Shown here in pieces: positions 50,160-58,862 of a DNA stretch of 64,000 nucleotides (positions within the stretch are counted from its first letter, which is position 1; each line of letters starts with the position of its first letter). Position numbers and translations under genes: made by a program. The notes beneath the pieces were generated by a model. That model saw only the letters and a program-made list of their open reading frames with translations. It was not told the origin of the DNA and did no database searches. The DNA comes from CAVVNC01 sp963750015 (lineage in GTDB: Bacteria; Desulfobacterota; Syntrophorhabdia; Syntrophorhabdales; WCHB1-27), in NCBI GenBank assembly GCA_963750015.1, contig CAVVPU010000241.1, forward strand, positions 1 to 64,000, in the 5' to 3' direction.

Positions 50160-50888
50160 TCAGAGCGGGAAAAGAGGACCCAAAGCTGCCTTCTGAGCGC
50201 GGGTGATCTCGGCGATGCCCTTGTGAGAGTATTCATACATCTTATCGAAAAGCTCTTTCGAAAAGGGTGCCTTTTCCGCAGTGCCCTGCACTTCGACGAG
50301 CAGGCCCCTGCCTGTCATGACGAAATTCATGTCCACTTCGGCGATCGAATCCTCGGCGTAGGCCAGGTCCAGACGGACTTCTCCGTTGACCATGCCCGCA
50401 CTTACTGCAGCAATAGAATCACGAAGAGGGATCTTCTCAATAACGCCACGTTTTTTCAGGTTCCATAAGGCTTCCACCAGAGCCACGAATCCGCCGGTTA
50501 TGCACGCCGTCCTCGTGCCTCCATCAGCCTGGATTACGTCACAATCGACCCAAATAGTCCGCTCGCCTATGACGTCGAGGTTCACGATGGCTCGCAGAGC
50601 CCTGCCTATGAGCCGTTGTATCTCATGGGTCCTGCCGCCTATCTTGCCCGTAACCGCTTCTCTCACATTTCGGGAAGGAGTGGCCCTGGGCAGCATGGAA
50701 TATTCCGCAGTGAGCCATCCTTTTCCCGAATTCCTCAAAAAAGGCGGCACCTTTTCCTCGATGCTCACCCCGCAGATGATCTTCGTCTCTCCCATTTCAG
50801 CCAGAACGCAGCCGTCAGGGTATTTAAGAAAGTTTCTGGTGATTCTGATGTCCCTCATCTTGTCGTTAGGCCTGCCATCACTTCTCAT
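50160..50888 (-). CDS. rph: Ribonuclease PH
   Basis: A 242-residue phosphorolytic exoribonuclease. Typical segments are MRSDGRPNDKMRDIRI, EYSMLPRATPSRNVREA, GRTHEIQRLIGRALRA, DCDVIQADGGTRTACITG and the C-terminal EVQGTAEKAPFS. It trims tRNA 3' ends with phosphate. Its start overlaps the stop of the upstream secreted protein by 4 nt, and rdgB follows. Confidence 0.97.
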   Translation of the reverse strand: MRSDGRPNDKMRDIRITRNFLKYPDGCVLAEMGETKIICGVSIEEKVPPFLRNSGKGWLTAEYSMLPRATPSRNVREAVTGKIGGRTHEIQRLIGRALRAIVNLDVIGERTIWVDCDVIQADGGTRTACITGGFVALVEALWNLKKRGVIEKIPLRDSIAAVSAGMVNGEVRLDLAYAEDSIAEVDMNFVMTGRGLLVEVQGTAEKAPFSKELFDKMYEYSHKGIAEITRAQKAALGPLFPL

Positions 50889-51466
50889 CTTGTTGCCCTC
50901 TCCCTGAAGTATCTATGAACGCCGCTTTCGAGTTTTGCGACCGTATCCTCAAGTTCACCTTCTTTGAACCGCACTTGCACAAAAACCCCCGGCATGTTGA
51001 GTCCGAGCAACGGGAACAGGGGCAAGTGCTTCATCTTAACGCTGAATTGACCGGCCAGGAAGCCGGCCAGCCTCTCCGATTCCTCTGCAAATTGAGCCGG
51101 TATCTGATCTATAGTGAGAAAACGACCCTCCCCTTTTTTCGCGTCCGTCATGGCCACCAAAATGTGGGTCCGGGGCGCTGGAACAAGCTCAAGGGATAGA
51201 AATACCTTGGCCGGCCCTCGGTTGAGGCCGTTCACCTCTTCAACATGCTGCTCTATCGTGGCCCCTCGTTGATAAAGAACCACCTGGTAGCCCTTCTCCT
51301 CGAAGTACTGTCTAAGGAAAGACCAGGCCTGAGGAGCGTTCTCTCCTATCTGACCGAGAACGATGGTGTCAGATGCCGCGTGCGCCGAAAGGGCGGGTAA
51401 AAGCAGCATCAAGGCTACCCACGGGATCAGGAGGATGTAAGGAAGCTTCATATATTTATAGCGCAC
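50885..51466 (-). CDS. Secreted protein, weakly amidase-like, function unknown
   Basis: A 193-residue protein with a signal peptide (LPYILLIPWVALMLLLPALS, cleavage probably after AHA). The mature part has a pattern reminiscent of N-acetylmuramoyl-L-alanine amidases, a family often located before rph: a VVLYQRGATIEQHVEEVN stretch in the middle and LPLFPLLGLNMPGVFVQVRF near the end. The zinc-binding His and Glu residues of that family are not found, so it is probably not an active amidase. The relationship is tentative. It overlaps rph by 4 nt, so the two are coupled. Confidence 0.65.
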   Translation of the reverse strand: MRYKYMKLPYILLIPWVALMLLLPALSAHAASDTIVLGQIGENAPQAWSFLRQYFEEKGYQVVLYQRGATIEQHVEEVNGLNRGPAKVFLSLELVPAPRTHILVAMTDAKKGEGRFLTIDQIPAQFAEESERLAGFLAGQFSVKMKHLPLFPLLGLNMPGVFVQVRFKEGELEDTVAKLESGVHRYFRERATR

Positions 51467-51529
51467 GGGACATCAAGAGGCATGGGCTCGATCAATATCG
51501 CCGCTGCCTAGTCGGCCGCCCGCACCATC

Positions 51530-52456
51530 CTATCTAGTCTCCAGCACGTACTTCTCAAGATTTACCGCCGCGAGGGCGCCGTCGCCAACGGCTGTGCTGA
51601 TCTGCCTGAGGGATTTCCTGCGGACGTCCCCTGCGGCGAACATGCCCTTTGCCCTGGTCGCCATATGCTCGTCCGTGACGATGAACCCTGATGGATCGGT
51701 CTCGACAAGATGTCTGACAAAGGCAGTGTCCGGCCGGGACCCGACATAGAAAAAGACGCCGCTCACCGGAAGCTCCGATCCTTCCTTAGTTACCGTATCC
51801 TTGAGCGTGACCGATTCCACCTGGTCCCGGCCTTTGATTTCGGCTGGAACCTTGTTGAGCAGGAATTGAATACGGCTGTTCTTGGCCGCCCTGTCCAGCA
51901 GTATGCGCTGGGCCCTGAATTCATCCCGTCTGTGAATGATGTAGACCCGGGCGGCTATATTGGCGAGCGTGAGGGCTTCCGTAAGGGCCGAATCACCGCC
52001 GCCGATCACGGCGACCTCAAGGTCCTTGAAGAACATGCCGTCACAGGTGGCACAATAGGAGATGCCCCTACCCACGAATAGATCCTCGCCCGGTATTCCC
52101 AATTTGGAGGGTTCTGTGCCCATTGCGAGTATCACCCCGAGGCTTCGGACCGTTTCCTTGTCGGTGCGGACCGTAAAAAGGTTGTCCCTGGAGTCGACGC
52201 GTTCCACCCTGGAGAACTCCGTAATGGGCAGATCGAGCTTCCTCGCCTGCTCGGCCATCCTCCTCATCAGCTCGGCGCCGGATATGCCGTCGGGGAATCC
52301 CGGATAGTTCTCTATATGCTCCGAATTCATCGGCGCTCCCCCAAGGATCTGCTTTTCCAGGAGAATGGCCTTGATGCGGGCCCTCATAAGATAAATGCCG
52401 GCTGTGAGGCCCGCTGGACCGCCGCCGATGATTACCGCTTCATAAGCATCGCTCAT
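51530..52456 (-). CDS. trxB: Thioredoxin reductase
   Basis: A 308-residue flavoprotein. FAD binding is by IIGGGPAGLTAGIYLMRA, NAD(P)H binding by VAVIGGGDSALTEA, and the redox-active pair is in YCATCDGMFF (CxxC, about residues 138-141). The C-terminal FAD segment MFAAGDVRRKSLRQ is typical. It reduces thioredoxin or related proteins. No thioredoxin gene is adjacent. The HRRDEFRAQ segment suggests NADPH use but this is not certain. It is divergent from the next gene, with 47 nt between starts. Confidence 0.95.
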   Translation of the reverse strand: MSDAYEAVIIGGGPAGLTAGIYLMRARIKAILLEKQILGGAPMNSEHIENYPGFPDGISGAELMRRMAEQARKLDLPITEFSRVERVDSRDNLFTVRTDKETVRSLGVILAMGTEPSKLGIPGEDLFVGRGISYCATCDGMFFKDLEVAVIGGGDSALTEALTLANIAARVYIIHRRDEFRAQRILLDRAAKNSRIQFLLNKVPAEIKGRDQVESVTLKDTVTKEGSELPVSGVFFYVGSRPDTAFVRHLVETDPSGFIVTDEHMATRAKGMFAAGDVRRKSLRQISTAVGDGALAAVNLEKYVLETR

Positions 52457-52503
52457 AAAACCTCCGCCTCAACGAAATAGCATACCATGGATTCGGGCGA
52501 ACC

Positions 52504-54600
52504 ATGCCCACCCGGCTGAACCACAAGGAAAGGCACGGGCAAAACGAATGTAAATGCGCCTCAGGGAGGCGACAAGCTCCTCATATTGTAAAGGTTCCTT
52601 GGCCCATGTTCAACCGGTTTCGGGCTCCTCTCCCTTATTTGTGGTCAAGAGTGAAGATTCCGGGCTGGGACAGCTTGACTAAGAAGGGCCAGTCGGCTAT
52701 CATTTGGCTTAAGATGCAGCATCCCTTCGTGAGAAATACGCTCCTTTCCTCTCCCTGTTTCGAGCGTATTGCCGCCCTCCCTGCGCCTGAGGAGGTCTGC
52801 CCTACCCTTGTGGATATCGTCACGCGCTTTCAGCAGATGAAGGCTTTTGCGAGTGAGATTCACACGGAATTGCACCTTGTGAAGCCCATCCTCAAGCTCC
52901 TCGGTTTCGCCTTCGAATCGAAGCCGATGTATTTCGAAGAACAGGTAAAAGGACCCGATTTCGCCCTTTTCCGGTCGGAACAGGAGCGCGTCACCAGCTC
53001 CTCTCAATGGGGCACGAGATCCTATTACCAGAATCTGCTTGGTCTGCTTCTGGTAAAGCGGTACGGAAGAAACCTCGAAGAAGGTATCAGCGGTTTTTAC
53101 CTCGATTTCGAGAACCGCATCCCTTTGTATCAGGCCATGTATCTGACCAAAACATCGGGTGTGCCCTGGGGCATCCTCACCAATGGAAAGAACTGGCTTT
53201 TGCTGAAGAAACCGCTCGCCTTTGAAAAACCGCTCGTGGAGATCGATCTTGAGCATTTCGTTGCGAGCAACGATGAAAAGGGTATGCTTTCTTTCTACCA
53301 CATTTTTTCTTCCACGGGGCTCGGAAGCACACTGCCGGAACTGATAGAGAAGGAGCGAATCGAGCTGATCCGACTCCTCAAGGAAGAGCGCTCATCTCTC
53401 AGCCGGACCCTGAATCCGCCCCTGACGGAGACAGAGGTGCGCGCGGCGACCATACCCCTGTACGGAAGGCTTTTCCCGGAAAACCTCCTCTCCGGGGGAG
53501 AGAACGTTGCAGAAGAGGCTGGGCCTATTACGCCCTTCCGGAGGCCCGGAAAAGCGACCGTCACCAAAGGCGTTGATCAGAGCGACGTCTTTACTTATCT
53601 GCTCTCGAAAGGCACGACACCCGACCTGCCTCATCTCGATGAATGCCTGCTTGCCGGTATCAAGGAAGACCCTACAAAGGAACGCCTCCTTTCCCTTAAA
53701 ATACTCGATCTGACGCCTGGGTTCGGAAGTCTGGCGGTGCAGCTCGTAGAAACCGCGGCGTACCTCTCTTTCCTACTCCCCTACAGGGAGAAGAGAAGCT
53801 TTGTGGCAGAATGGGAAAATGAGGCCCTTCTTCACAGTTTTATTTTGAACCGTATTCTCTATGGGACGGAAAAATGGTCCTTCGCCCTCGATGTGCTCCA
53901 GGGAGCGATGCGTTCACGCTTCAATGCCCGCGCCACCAACTACAGGTTGGGCAATCCCCTTCTGGGCCTTTCCTTAGCCGAGCTTCATTCGTTCTCGGAC
54001 AACAAGAACCAAAGGGGCCTTTTTTCCAGACACCCTCATGAGGTGCTCTCTGAGTTGAAGGAAATGTCCCGGGTCTACTTCTCTCTTTCGGACAGGATCA
54101 AGGAGGACGCGCTGGTAAAGAGCGAAATGGAGAAGGAGCTCCTGGTCTACCGGCGGCGGGTGAAAGAAGCCATGGACCTTGTGACAGCCTCTTATCTGGG
54201 TAAAGGCCTTGAAAACAAAAAAATCAAGGAACTGCTTTTTTACATGGATGCTGACGAGGGGATTTGGGAAGCAACGAGAGGCATGAGTTGGTTCCGAAAG
54301 GCTAGGGAAGAGGCCGAGGCTCTCCATTTCTTTCACATGGAGGTAGAATTCCCGTTCCTCATGAACGATCGCTTCGACCTGATATTTGTTCAGCCTGGCC
54401 TCAGCTACGTCTGGGAGGAGCCCATTCCGGTCCAGGAGGTAGCGAAGGCTCACATCAAAAGGGCCATGACGTTCCTTGCCGAGAGTGGGAGGATCGTTCT
54501 GACCGGGAGTGATTTGGAGGAATTCGTTCCGGAGCTTAAGAAATCGAAACGATATGGTGTTGAGGTGAAAGAGGGGTTCGTAACAATCAGGAGGCGCTGA
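52504..54600 (+). CDS. Degenerate restriction-modification-like protein (Eco57I/HsdR-type relics)
   Basis: Up to 698 residues from ATG 52504; later ATGs (52606, 52711) are possible because the first ~34 residues look unlike protein of this family. Residues ~100-240 resemble the N-terminal nuclease region of type I/IIG enzymes (GPDFALF, and GVPWGILTNGKNWLLLKK). The nuclease ExK part is replaced (TSSSQWGT). Residues ~398-420 are a SAM-binding motif I relic (KILDLTPGFGSLAVQLVE, where DPACGSG is expected), and the catalytic NPPY position reads FVQPGLSY (~628-635). Both activities are probably lost, yet the frame is intact over 2 kb, which implies some retained function. Confidence 0.65.
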   Translation: MPTRLNHKERHGQNECKCASGRRQAPHIVKVPWPMFNRFRAPLPYLWSRVKIPGWDSLTKKGQSAIIWLKMQHPFVRNTLLSSPCFERIAALPAPEEVCPTLVDIVTRFQQMKAFASEIHTELHLVKPILKLLGFAFESKPMYFEEQVKGPDFALFRSEQERVTSSSQWGTRSYYQNLLGLLLVKRYGRNLEEGISGFYLDFENRIPLYQAMYLTKTSGVPWGILTNGKNWLLLKKPLAFEKPLVEIDLEHFVASNDEKGMLSFYHIFSSTGLGSTLPELIEKERIELIRLLKEERSSLSRTLNPPLTETEVRAATIPLYGRLFPENLLSGGENVAEEAGPITPFRRPGKATVTKGVDQSDVFTYLLSKGTTPDLPHLDECLLAGIKEDPTKERLLSLKILDLTPGFGSLAVQLVETAAYLSFLLPYREKRSFVAEWENEALLHSFILNRILYGTEKWSFALDVLQGAMRSRFNARATNYRLGNPLLGLSLAELHSFSDNKNQRGLFSRHPHEVLSELKEMSRVYFSLSDRIKEDALVKSEMEKELLVYRRRVKEAMDLVTASYLGKGLENKKIKELLFYMDADEGIWEATRGMSWFRKAREEAEALHFFHMEVEFPFLMNDRFDLIFVQPGLSYVWEEPIPVQEVAKAHIKRAMTFLAESGRIVLTGSDLEEFVPELKKSKRYGVEVKEGFVTIRRR

Positions 54601-54603
54601 CCC

Positions 54604-54834
54604 GTGGTAGACGCAACCGCCCTCTCCGTGCTGCGAAAACGTTATCTGATCACAAGCGCCGTGGGGGAGGTCGTAGAGACGCCCGAGGAGATGTTCCGAA
54701 GGGTCAGCCGCGCCGTCTCGGAGGCAGAAGACAACTATGACCCTCGTCCCCGTGAGGAAATGGCTGAAGCCTTCTTCGAAATGATGTCGAGCCTGCAATT
54801 CCTTCCAAACTCCCCAAGGGGAGAGCGGCCGTGA
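54604..54834 (+). pseudogene. Orphan N-terminus of class II ribonucleotide reductase (nrdJ fragment)
   Basis: A 76-codon frame from GTG 54604. It reads ALSVLRKRYLITSAVGEVVE, then TPEEMFRRVSRAVSEAE and FFEMMSSLQFLPNSP, which matches the start of adenosylcobalamin-dependent ribonucleotide reductase. In full proteins FLPNSP is followed by TLMNAG and some 600 more residues; here it goes directly to RGERP and stop. It overlaps the next gene by 4 nt (GTGA), and begins 4 nt after the previous stop. It is either a remnant of a deletion or a small protein made from this domain. Confidence 0.6.
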
Positions 54835-55400
54835 AAATAGGACTTGTCAGCGATACCCACGGTTCGGTGAGGACTTTTCAAAAAGTCCTCTCGGGACCCT
54901 TTCGGGGGGTCGATCTGATTCTCCATGCAGGTGACATCCTTTATCATGGGGCAAGAAACCCCCTTGCGGAAGGGTATGATACTTCAGGCCTGGCAGCCCT
55001 GATCAACGAGCTGAGGATACCCGTTCTGATCGCCAAAGGCAACTGCGATTCCGATGTGGACCAGTTCGTTCTCGACGTTCCCATCATGTCCCCCTATGTG
55101 TTTGCTTATGTAGAAGGAAAGAGGATCATGGTGGTGCACGGCGACGGCAAGAAGGACGGGGGGTTGGAGGAGCTGGTGAAAAGGTTCGATCTCGACGTGC
55201 TGGTCCACGGGCACAGCCACATAGCACGCATAAAGAGGGTCGGTCATGCGCTCATCGTCAACCCCGGCACGCCCACCGTCCCCAATCCGTCGAGCCCCTA
55301 CAAAAAGACCGCCGGGGTTTTTGACTCCGCGAGCGGAGTCGTCGAGATATGGAACATAGACACGGCAGCGGTCGTGCTTACGGACGCCCTTGAGCCGTGA
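54831..55400 (+). CDS. YfcE/MJ0936-type metallophosphodiesterase
   Basis: A 189-residue calcineurin-fold enzyme with all metal-binding motifs: GLVSDTHGSVRTF (D-x-H), ILHAGDILYHG (GD), AKGNCDSDVD (GNC in place of GNH), MVVHGDGKK and LVHGHSHIARI (GHxH). Proteins of this group hydrolyse phosphodiesters in vitro; the natural substrate is not known. GTG 54831 overlaps the stop of the preceding nrdJ fragment. Unlike the broken relative at 2912-3327, it is complete. Confidence 0.92.
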   Translation: MKIGLVSDTHGSVRTFQKVLSGPFRGVDLILHAGDILYHGARNPLAEGYDTSGLAALINELRIPVLIAKGNCDSDVDQFVLDVPIMSPYVFAYVEGKRIMVVHGDGKKDGGLEELVKRFDLDVLVHGHSHIARIKRVGHALIVNPGTPTVPNPSSPYKKTAGVFDSASGVVEIWNIDTAAVVLTDALEP

Positions 55401-55473
55401 CGTGACGAGTTCGGTGAACTTAATTCGAGCAGTGCCCGGGTCTTATACCCGAAAAAAGAAGGGAGGAATGCGC

Positions 55474-56229
55474 ATGGACATGGAGATGAAGACCACTTTC
55501 GAGCGGCTTTGGGCAAAGTATTTCGGTAATGCCGAATTGCCCATATGTTTCTTTTACGCCAAGGAGCAGCCCCCGGGCACGCAGATGCCGAAACCGCCCA
55601 CGGGGCAGAGGTGTATCATAGGGGACCTTTCGAAGGCGCGGGCCGGGAAGAATCTGGCCTTCGTCGCCGACGTCATAGGCTGTGCGGGGGGGAAGAAGTA
55701 CCTGGGCTTCTCGGAGACCCTTATGCCCGAATTCGAATACTTCCTCTCTTACGGAATACCGGGGAAACTCGAGGGTGAACGGTATAAGAAATCACCGGAG
55801 CTTGTTCGTGAGGTGATGAAGAAGCAGCCGGCCTTCATTGCCCCTGAACGGTTCATCGTCTTCAAGAGGTGGGACCTCCTGGAAGAAGGCGACCGGCCGG
55901 AAGTGGTCGTTTTCTTCGCCCGGCCCGACGTGCTCTCGGGGGTATTCACCCTTTCCAACTTCGACCAGGCCGAACCGGAAGGAGTGATCGCACCTTTCGG
56001 GGCCGGCTGCTCCACCATCGTTCAGTATCCCTATATGGAAAAAGACAAAAAGAAACCACGTGCCGTTCTGGGCATGCTCGACGTCTCTGCCCGCCCCTGC
56101 GTGCCTTCCGATGTGATCACCCTTGCTATACCGATGAGCAAGTTCACGGGCATGATCGGAAACATGGAAGAAAGCTTTCTTATCACGGATTCCTGGCGCA
56201 AGGTGAAGAGGAGAATTGCCAAGGTCTGA
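55474..56229 (+). CDS. DUF169-family protein
   Basis: About 251 residues from ATG 55474, which has GGGAGG seven bases upstream; in-frame starts at 55390 and 55468 are less well placed. It has the DUF169 pattern: an N-terminal helix with LPICFFYAKE, then RCIIGDLSKARAGKNLAF, a Cys-Gly stretch (DVIGCAGGKKYLGF), and later APFGAGCSTIVQYPY and DVSARPCVPSDVITLAIP. The function of the family is not established; it is common in anaerobes. A strong terminator follows the stop. Confidence 0.85.
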   Translation: MDMEMKTTFERLWAKYFGNAELPICFFYAKEQPPGTQMPKPPTGQRCIIGDLSKARAGKNLAFVADVIGCAGGKKYLGFSETLMPEFEYFLSYGIPGKLEGERYKKSPELVREVMKKQPAFIAPERFIVFKRWDLLEEGDRPEVVVFFARPDVLSGVFTLSNFDQAEPEGVIAPFGAGCSTIVQYPYMEKDKKKPRAVLGMLDVSARPCVPSDVITLAIPMSKFTGMIGNMEESFLITDSWRKVKRRIAKV

Positions 56230-56246
56230 AACCCCTAAAGAGAATT

Positions 56247-56276
56247 GGCCCCGTCCGGACAGGGCGGGGCCTTTTT
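56247..56276 (+). terminator. Rho-independent terminator after the DUF169 gene
   Basis: GGCCCCGTCC (56247-56256) pairs with GGGCGGGGCC (56262-56271) around GGACA, with one G-U pair, followed by TTTTTCC. It lies 18 nt after the stop and is the textbook form. Confidence 0.9.
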
Positions 56277-56286
56277 CCTGGTTCCC

Positions 56287-56943
56287 TTAGAACTTCAGGT
56301 TCTTTCTGAGCCTCACGAGGCCTGCCTCTATCCTCACAAATGACGGGCCCTTCCGGTCGAGGGAGTCCAGGTCCAGGCCGTATCGACGGGCAAGCCTTGT
56401 GACGATGGAAAGAGGTGCGGGGTCGGCTTTATTCCAGTGCGGCCTCAGTTCCCTCAGGAATATGTTGACCGTTACCGGGCCGACGCCATAGAAGGTGAGA
56501 AGCCGTGATTCCAGGTCGCGGCCGTTCTCGGATACTTGGTGAAGCCGGTTAAGGCTTCCGCCATAGTCTGCGTTAAGCTGCTCGCAGTTGCGCAGGATCT
56601 CACGGGAAGTTTTCTCGTCATACCTCACGTAACCCCCTTCTCTCATGATTGGATTGACGAGAAACGACCAGCCGGCCTCCAGGATGCGTCCGGGCGTCAG
56701 AAGGTTGTGACGTGCGAAGGAGCGGTAAGTCCTCCCTGCAACCGTCTCGTAGATGGGCGCGCCGAAAAGCACACTCGCGAGAAACCATTTGAAGATCTCC
56801 TCATCGTTTCTTAGCCCCAAATCAATGCCCAACTCCTCCGCATAGGTCGGGCTTTCTTTCAGCGACTCGATGGTGACTTCCCCGTGAGCCTCTTTTTTCT
56901 TACCGCCTTTTTGGCCTTCCGCTCTCGCCCTGTCTCGGTCCAT
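56287..56943 (-). CDS. HhH-GPD-like (endonuclease III-type) DNA glycosylase-fold protein
   Basis: A 218-residue protein. The helix-hairpin-helix region is LTFYGVGPVTVNIFLREL, followed by the loop in which glycosylases place the catalytic Asp (KADPAPLSIVTRLA). The N-terminal part has IFKWFLASVLFGAPIYETVAG, like the helical start of this superfamily. The usual catalytic Lys of endonuclease III and the C-terminal 4Fe-4S cysteines are missing. A role in base-excision repair is likely but the substrate cannot be named. The N-terminal tail (AEGQKGGKKKEAHG) is very basic. Convergent with the DUF169 gene. Confidence 0.75.
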   Translation of the reverse strand: MDRDRARAEGQKGGKKKEAHGEVTIESLKESPTYAEELGIDLGLRNDEEIFKWFLASVLFGAPIYETVAGRTYRSFARHNLLTPGRILEAGWSFLVNPIMREGGYVRYDEKTSREILRNCEQLNADYGGSLNRLHQVSENGRDLESRLLTFYGVGPVTVNIFLRELRPHWNKADPAPLSIVTRLARRYGLDLDSLDRKGPSFVRIEAGLVRLRKNLKF

Positions 56944-57128
56944 AATCTATAAGTTAAGCCCTCCCTCGACAAAAGGGAAAGGTCTTCCTTGCCCAGGCCG
57001 GCGGACTGGTTGGCAAACTCCCTCGAGAGGCCATGACGCCTTGCCGTTTTTGCCTATCTCCTCCTTTCTTGACATCACTAGGGCCCCCCATTACATTCTA
57101 TTTGAAAAACAGGCCCTTTTTAAATTTC

Positions 57129-58862
57129 GTGGAGGCGCGCGCGCTGGACTACACAATCAAAATTGGCGGCGAGGCCGGACAGGGTATCCAGACGATCGGG
57201 GATAGCCTGGCGAGGGTCTTTGCCAGATGCGGTTGCCACGTATTCATACATCAGGATTATGAGTCGCGCATAAGGGGAGGTCACAACCTCTTCCAGCTGC
57301 GTATGTCGGATAGGCCCGTGAGCGCCTCACGGGAAAGGATTGACATCGTAATCGCCCTTGACAAGCCGAGCATCGATGACAATGAAGATCGACTCACCGA
57401 CACGGGCATCATTCTCTACGATTCGTCCGTCCTGAAACAAAGATACGAAAGGCTTCATTTCTTGGACGTGCCTTTCGTCGAGCTCGCCACGGCCGAGGGA
57501 GGCAATCGCATAATGGCGAACACCGTGGCAACCGGCGCGGCCCTCGGATTGCTCGGGATCGATCTCCATCCGTTCCTCGAGGTGATCGGTGAGCTCATGG
57601 CAAGGAAAGGTCAGAAAACCGTCGAAGAAAACCGGGCTGCTGCGCGGCGGGGGTATGATTATGCAAGGCGACACTGTGAAGGATGCGCCTTTCAGAAAAT
57701 GCCGGCCGGCACACCAAATATGCTTATCGATGGTAACACCGCGATCGGGCTTGGCGCCGTCCTCTCGGGCTGCAGATTCTATGCGGGCTATCCCATGACT
57801 CCTTCCACAGGCATCCTCACCTTTATGGCAAGCAAGTCTGAAGAATACGGGATCGTAGTCGAGCAGGCAGAAGATGAAATAGCGGCGGTTAACATGATTA
57901 TAGGGGCATCATTCGCCGGGGCCCGGTCTATGACGGCGACGGCGGGAGGGGGCTTTGCTCTCATGGTCGAAGGCCTCTCGCTGGCCGCCATGACGGAAAC
58001 CCCTGTGGTCATTGTCGTAGGTCAGCGCCCCGCCCCGGCGACGGGATTTCCCACGAGGACGGAACAGGGAGACCTCCAATTCGTGCTTCACGCGGCTCAC
58101 GGGGAGTTCCCCCGTGTCGTTTTTGCTCCCGGCTCCCCCGAACAGGCACTCTTTCTCACGAACAAGGCCTTCGACCTGGCCGAAAAGTATCAGATTCCGT
58201 CGTTCATCCTTTCGGACCAGTACGTCGCGGATTCCCAGTGGACCTACCCGGGATTCGATCTCGCCAAGATCACTTACAAGGATTACCGTTTGAGAAACCC
58301 GGGATTCGAAGGCGAGGACGGATATAAAAGGTTCGCCTTCACCGATTCGGGCGTCTCCCCTCTGGCGGTTCCCGGCAGATCAAGGGCGCTCGTGGTTGCA
58401 GACAGCGACGAGCACGATGAGGAAGGCCACATTACGGAGGATGGTGAGCTGAGGAGACGGATGGTGCAGAAAAGGCTCTTCAAAAAGCTTCCCCTCATCG
58501 AGGCGGAGATATCGCCGCCTCTGTTTTACGGAGACGCCGAGGCCGAGACGATAGTGGTGGGATGGGGCTCCACCTATGGTGTGCTCAGAGAGGCGGTCGA
58601 GAGTCTGTCAACGCAGAGGTCCATCGCCCTGCTCCACTTCAGCGAGGTCTATCCCCTCCCCCTCACTGACAGGTTCGACTATCTCTCGTTGCTCAAAAAG
58701 GCAAAACGAACTGTTTGCGTGGAAAATAACGGAACCTCCCAGTTTGCCAGGTTGATGAGAGCCGAGACTGGTCACAATTTTACCGCAACGGTGAACAAGT
58801 ATAACGGCCGGCCTTTTCTTCTTGAGGAGGTGATCGGGGCATTGCATGGCAAACTTGAATGA
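57129..58862 (+). CDS. korA: 2-oxoacid:ferredoxin oxidoreductase, fused gamma-alpha subunit (KorA-like)
   Basis: Roughly 577 residues. The N-terminal ~185 residues are the gamma domain (KIGGEAGQGIQTIGDSLARV, YESRIRGGHNLFQLR) and the rest the alpha subunit (YAGYPMTPSTGILTFMA, ATAGGGFALMVEGLS, TEQGDLQF). With KorB it oxidises 2-oxoacids to acyl-CoA, reducing ferredoxin, or runs in reverse. The start is unclear: the family normally begins MDYTIKIGG, and here that point is CTG 57144, with GGAGG eight bases upstream; GTG 57129 has no ribosome site. Frames upstream to 57033 look non-coding. It overlaps korB by 17 nt. Confidence 0.92.
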   Translation: MEARALDYTIKIGGEAGQGIQTIGDSLARVFARCGCHVFIHQDYESRIRGGHNLFQLRMSDRPVSASRERIDIVIALDKPSIDDNEDRLTDTGIILYDSSVLKQRYERLHFLDVPFVELATAEGGNRIMANTVATGAALGLLGIDLHPFLEVIGELMARKGQKTVEENRAAARRGYDYARRHCEGCAFQKMPAGTPNMLIDGNTAIGLGAVLSGCRFYAGYPMTPSTGILTFMASKSEEYGIVVEQAEDEIAAVNMIIGASFAGARSMTATAGGGFALMVEGLSLAAMTETPVVIVVGQRPAPATGFPTRTEQGDLQFVLHAAHGEFPRVVFAPGSPEQALFLTNKAFDLAEKYQIPSFILSDQYVADSQWTYPGFDLAKITYKDYRLRNPGFEGEDGYKRFAFTDSGVSPLAVPGRSRALVVADSDEHDEEGHITEDGELRRRMVQKRLFKKLPLIEAEISPPLFYGDAEAETIVVGWGSTYGVLREAVESLSTQRSIALLHFSEVYPLPLTDRFDYLSLLKKAKRTVCVENNGTSQFARLMRAETGHNFTATVNKYNGRPFLLEEVIGALHGKLE

